Assembly (NCBI GenBank): GCA_034508935.3 | Contig: CM067455.1 | Coordinates: forward strand, 17,932,174-17,996,173 | Reading direction: 5' to 3' | Length of the DNA: 64,000 nucleotides | Origin: Berghia stephanieae | Taxonomy: Eukaryota; Mollusca; Gastropoda; Nudibranchia; Aeolidiidae | The notes under the pieces: model-generated | The model's database searches: none | What the model was told of the DNA's origin: nothing | What the model saw: only the letters and a program-made list of their open reading frames with translations | Shown: piece after piece, positions 61,930 to 64,000 of the stretch | Position numbering within the stretch: position 1 is the first letter of the stretch | How the letters are laid out: each line of letters opens with the position of its first letter | Program-made: the position numbers and the translations under genes

Positions 61930-62335
61930 ACTGCAGGCAAGACAAAAGGGGAAATGGTTCAAATGGAGAAGAGCATTATACTACAGGCAAGATAAAAGGG
62001 GAAATGGTTCAAATGGAGAAAAGCATTATACTACAGACAAGACAAAAGGGGAAATGGTTCAAATGGAGAAGAGCATTATACTACAGGCAAGACAAAAGGG
62101 GAAATGGTTAAAATGGAGAAAAGCATTATACTACAGACAAGACAAAAGGGGAAATGGTTCAAATGGAGAAGAGCATTATAGTACAGACAAGACAAAAGGG
62201 GAAATGGTTCAAATGGAGAAGAGCATTATACTACAGGCAAGACAAAAGGGGAAATGGTTCGAATGGAGAAGAGCATTATACTACAGACAAGACAAAAGGG
62301 GAAATGGTTCAAATGGAGAAGAGCATTATAGTACA

Positions 62336-62740
62336 GTATTCAATCAGGTCTATCTGATCCAAAACTCCACAATTCGGACGTCTCCATTACAGACAAGTCA
62401 TCTGGGCCAGATTATTTACTTCTTTATTTGTAACCCGGAAACAGGAAATTCTTGTTTCCGGATCAGAACATTTATTTTGAGAACAAACGATTACAATTTA
62501 GAGAGATTATATGACTCTATAATCCAAACACCCCACTGACTGACACCACACTACCCCCCTCCCCCCTCTCTCTCTGTATGTCTACTTTAGTTTATAAGTT
62601 CAATGCAATCCACCAGTGACTAAAGTATAATCCGGTTTAGAACTAAACATTTTGTCACATCCAATACTTTAGCATGGGCATATTTGTCTATCCAGCCAAA
62701 TCACTTACAGACAACCCCAACTCCGAAATCCACAAAGCAA
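62336..62740. other. DCAF8 5' intron, unique stretch
   Basis: No exon found. A small hairpin (CCGGAAACAGGAA with TTCTTGTTTCCGG, about 62436-62462) and a CT-rich piece near 62555 are the only marks. Confidence 0.4.
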
Positions 62741-62743
62741 GGA

Positions 62744-62746
<3 letters not shown>

Positions 62747-62802
<56 letters not shown>

Positions 62803-62822
62803 ATTTGTTTGTGTATGTGTGT
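62747..62822. repeat. (GT)n microsatellite
   Basis: About 75 bases of GT with TA and TT interruptions. Confidence 0.95.
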
Positions 62823-62880
62823 GCAAGAATCACCAGGTTTTAATCGCATTCTGTCCGGTGGACTCCTATCCATCCACCGT

Positions 62881-63975
62881 CACTAGATATTGATGTCATT
62901 ATATATAATACAAATACAAAGGATGATCCATCCATTGATGTCATTATAGATAATACAAATACAAAGGATGATCCATCCATTGATGTCATTATAGATAATA
63001 CAAATACAAAGGATGATCCATCCATTGATGTCATTATAGATAATACAAATACAAAGGATGATCCATCCATTGATGTCATTATAGATAATACAAATACAAA
63101 GGATGATCCATCCATTGATGTCATTATAGATAATACAAATACAAAGGATGATCCATCCACCGTCACTAGATATTGATGTCCTTATAGATAATACAAATAC
63201 AAAGGATGATCCATCCACCGTCACTAGATATTGATGTCATTATATATAATACAAATACAAAGGATGATCCATCCATTGACGTCATTATCTCATCTCATGT
63301 AGTTCCATATCTGAAGCAGACGTCGGAGGTCATCTTCCGCCAAGCTGATCTATTTCTTGCCATTATATACAATACAAATACAAAGGATGATCCATCCACC
63401 ATCACTAGATATTGATGTAATTATATATAATACAAATACATAGGATGATCCATCCACCATCACTAGATATTGATGTAATTATATATAATACAAATACAAA
63501 GGATGATCCATCCACCGTCACTAGATATTAGATATTGATGTCATTATATATAATACAAATAGAAAGGATGATCCATCCATTGATGTCATTATATTATAAT
63601 ACAAATACAAAGGATGATCCATCCATTGATGTCATTATATATTATACAAATACAAAGGATGATCCATCCATTGATGTCATTATATATAATACAAATACAA
63701 AGGATGATCCATCCATTGATGTCATTATATATATACAAATACAAAGGATGATCCATCCATTGATGTCATTATATATAATACAAATACAAAGGATGATCCA
63801 TCCATTGATGTCATTATATATAATACAAATACAAAGGATGATCCATCCATTGATGTCATTATATTTAATACAAATACAAAGGATGATCCATCCATTGATG
63901 TCATTATATATAATACAAATACAAAGGATGATCCATCCATTGATGTCATTATATATAATACAAATACAAAGGATG
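62881..63975. repeat. 45-bp minisatellite, ~23 copies
   Basis: The unit carries GATGTCATTATATATAATAC then AAATACAAAGGATGATCCAT and CCATT. Some units carry an added CCGTCACTAGATATT segment. A unique 79-base piece (about 63283-63361) sits inside the array. It lies upstream of the known DCAF8 exons. Confidence 0.95.
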
Positions 63976-64000
63976 GAATGAAAGCTGATTCCACCAGACA

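Larger units (their letters stand above)
59311..62335. repeat. 50-bp minisatellite derived from SINE-A
   Basis: The unit carries GGCAAGACAAAAGGGGAAAT then GGTTCAAATGGAGAAGAGCA and TTATACTACA, about 48 copies, some 47 bp long. It corresponds to the SINE-A segment AAGACAAAGGGGAATTGGTT plus CAAATAGGGAACA. Two SINE-3 copies interrupt it (59470-59797, 61588-61929). Long plus-strand frames of up to 613 codons are array by-products. Confidence 0.95.

Noticed and set aside
63283-63361. An upstream DCAF8 exon
   Set aside because: Translations in all minus frames do not match the expected end of the DCAF8 N-terminal region or the GCVN...LHFN stretch of the first WD repeat, and no convincing splice sites flank it.

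Overview
The window is a piece of an invertebrate animal genome. It is AT-rich, with introns, SINEs, LINEs, TIR DNA elements and very many minisatellites. It carries two recognisable host genes, both cut by a window edge. The coding style and repeat types would fit a lophotrochozoan such as a mollusc, but nothing here fixes the phylum. There is no bacterial, organellar or CRISPR signal.

Left part (1-5.6 kb): the last two exons of a plus-strand DUF288/STELLO-like gene (302-466 and 3220-4791), with matching splice phase and one apparent single-base frameshift. The intron between them holds SINEs and a TA microsatellite. A jockey-superfamily LINE fragment follows.

Middle part (5.6-32 kb): a transposon-rich stretch without an intact host gene. 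It holds two copies of a ~1.3-kb TIR element, one split by an almost complete 3.5-kb LINE with a clean target-site duplication. It also holds a decayed tyrosine-recombinase gene, a second LINE tail and a third, broken LINE. A ~1.1-kb TIR element occurs twice, once inside a minisatellite and once nested in a pogo-like element. There are many copies of four SINE-like families and several minisatellites.

Right part (32-64 kb): the DCAF8 gene (WD40 substrate receptor of the CUL4-DDB1 ubiquitin ligase) on the minus strand. Eleven coding exons from 58304 down to the stop codon at 32070 join in consistent phase. They match the vertebrate protein from its first WD40 repeat to the acidic C-terminus; the N-terminal exons lie beyond 64000. 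Most DCAF8 introns carry minisatellites, the largest about 4.8 kb. One array repeats the real splice donor of its exon six times.

I see no new gene system. The most interesting theme is where the minisatellites start. Several begin at, or are built from, pieces of transposons: TA-duplicating TIR ends, or an internal SINE segment. Together the minisatellites cover very roughly a quarter to 30% of the window by my hand count. Nearly all long repetitive reading frames are by-products of these arrays.
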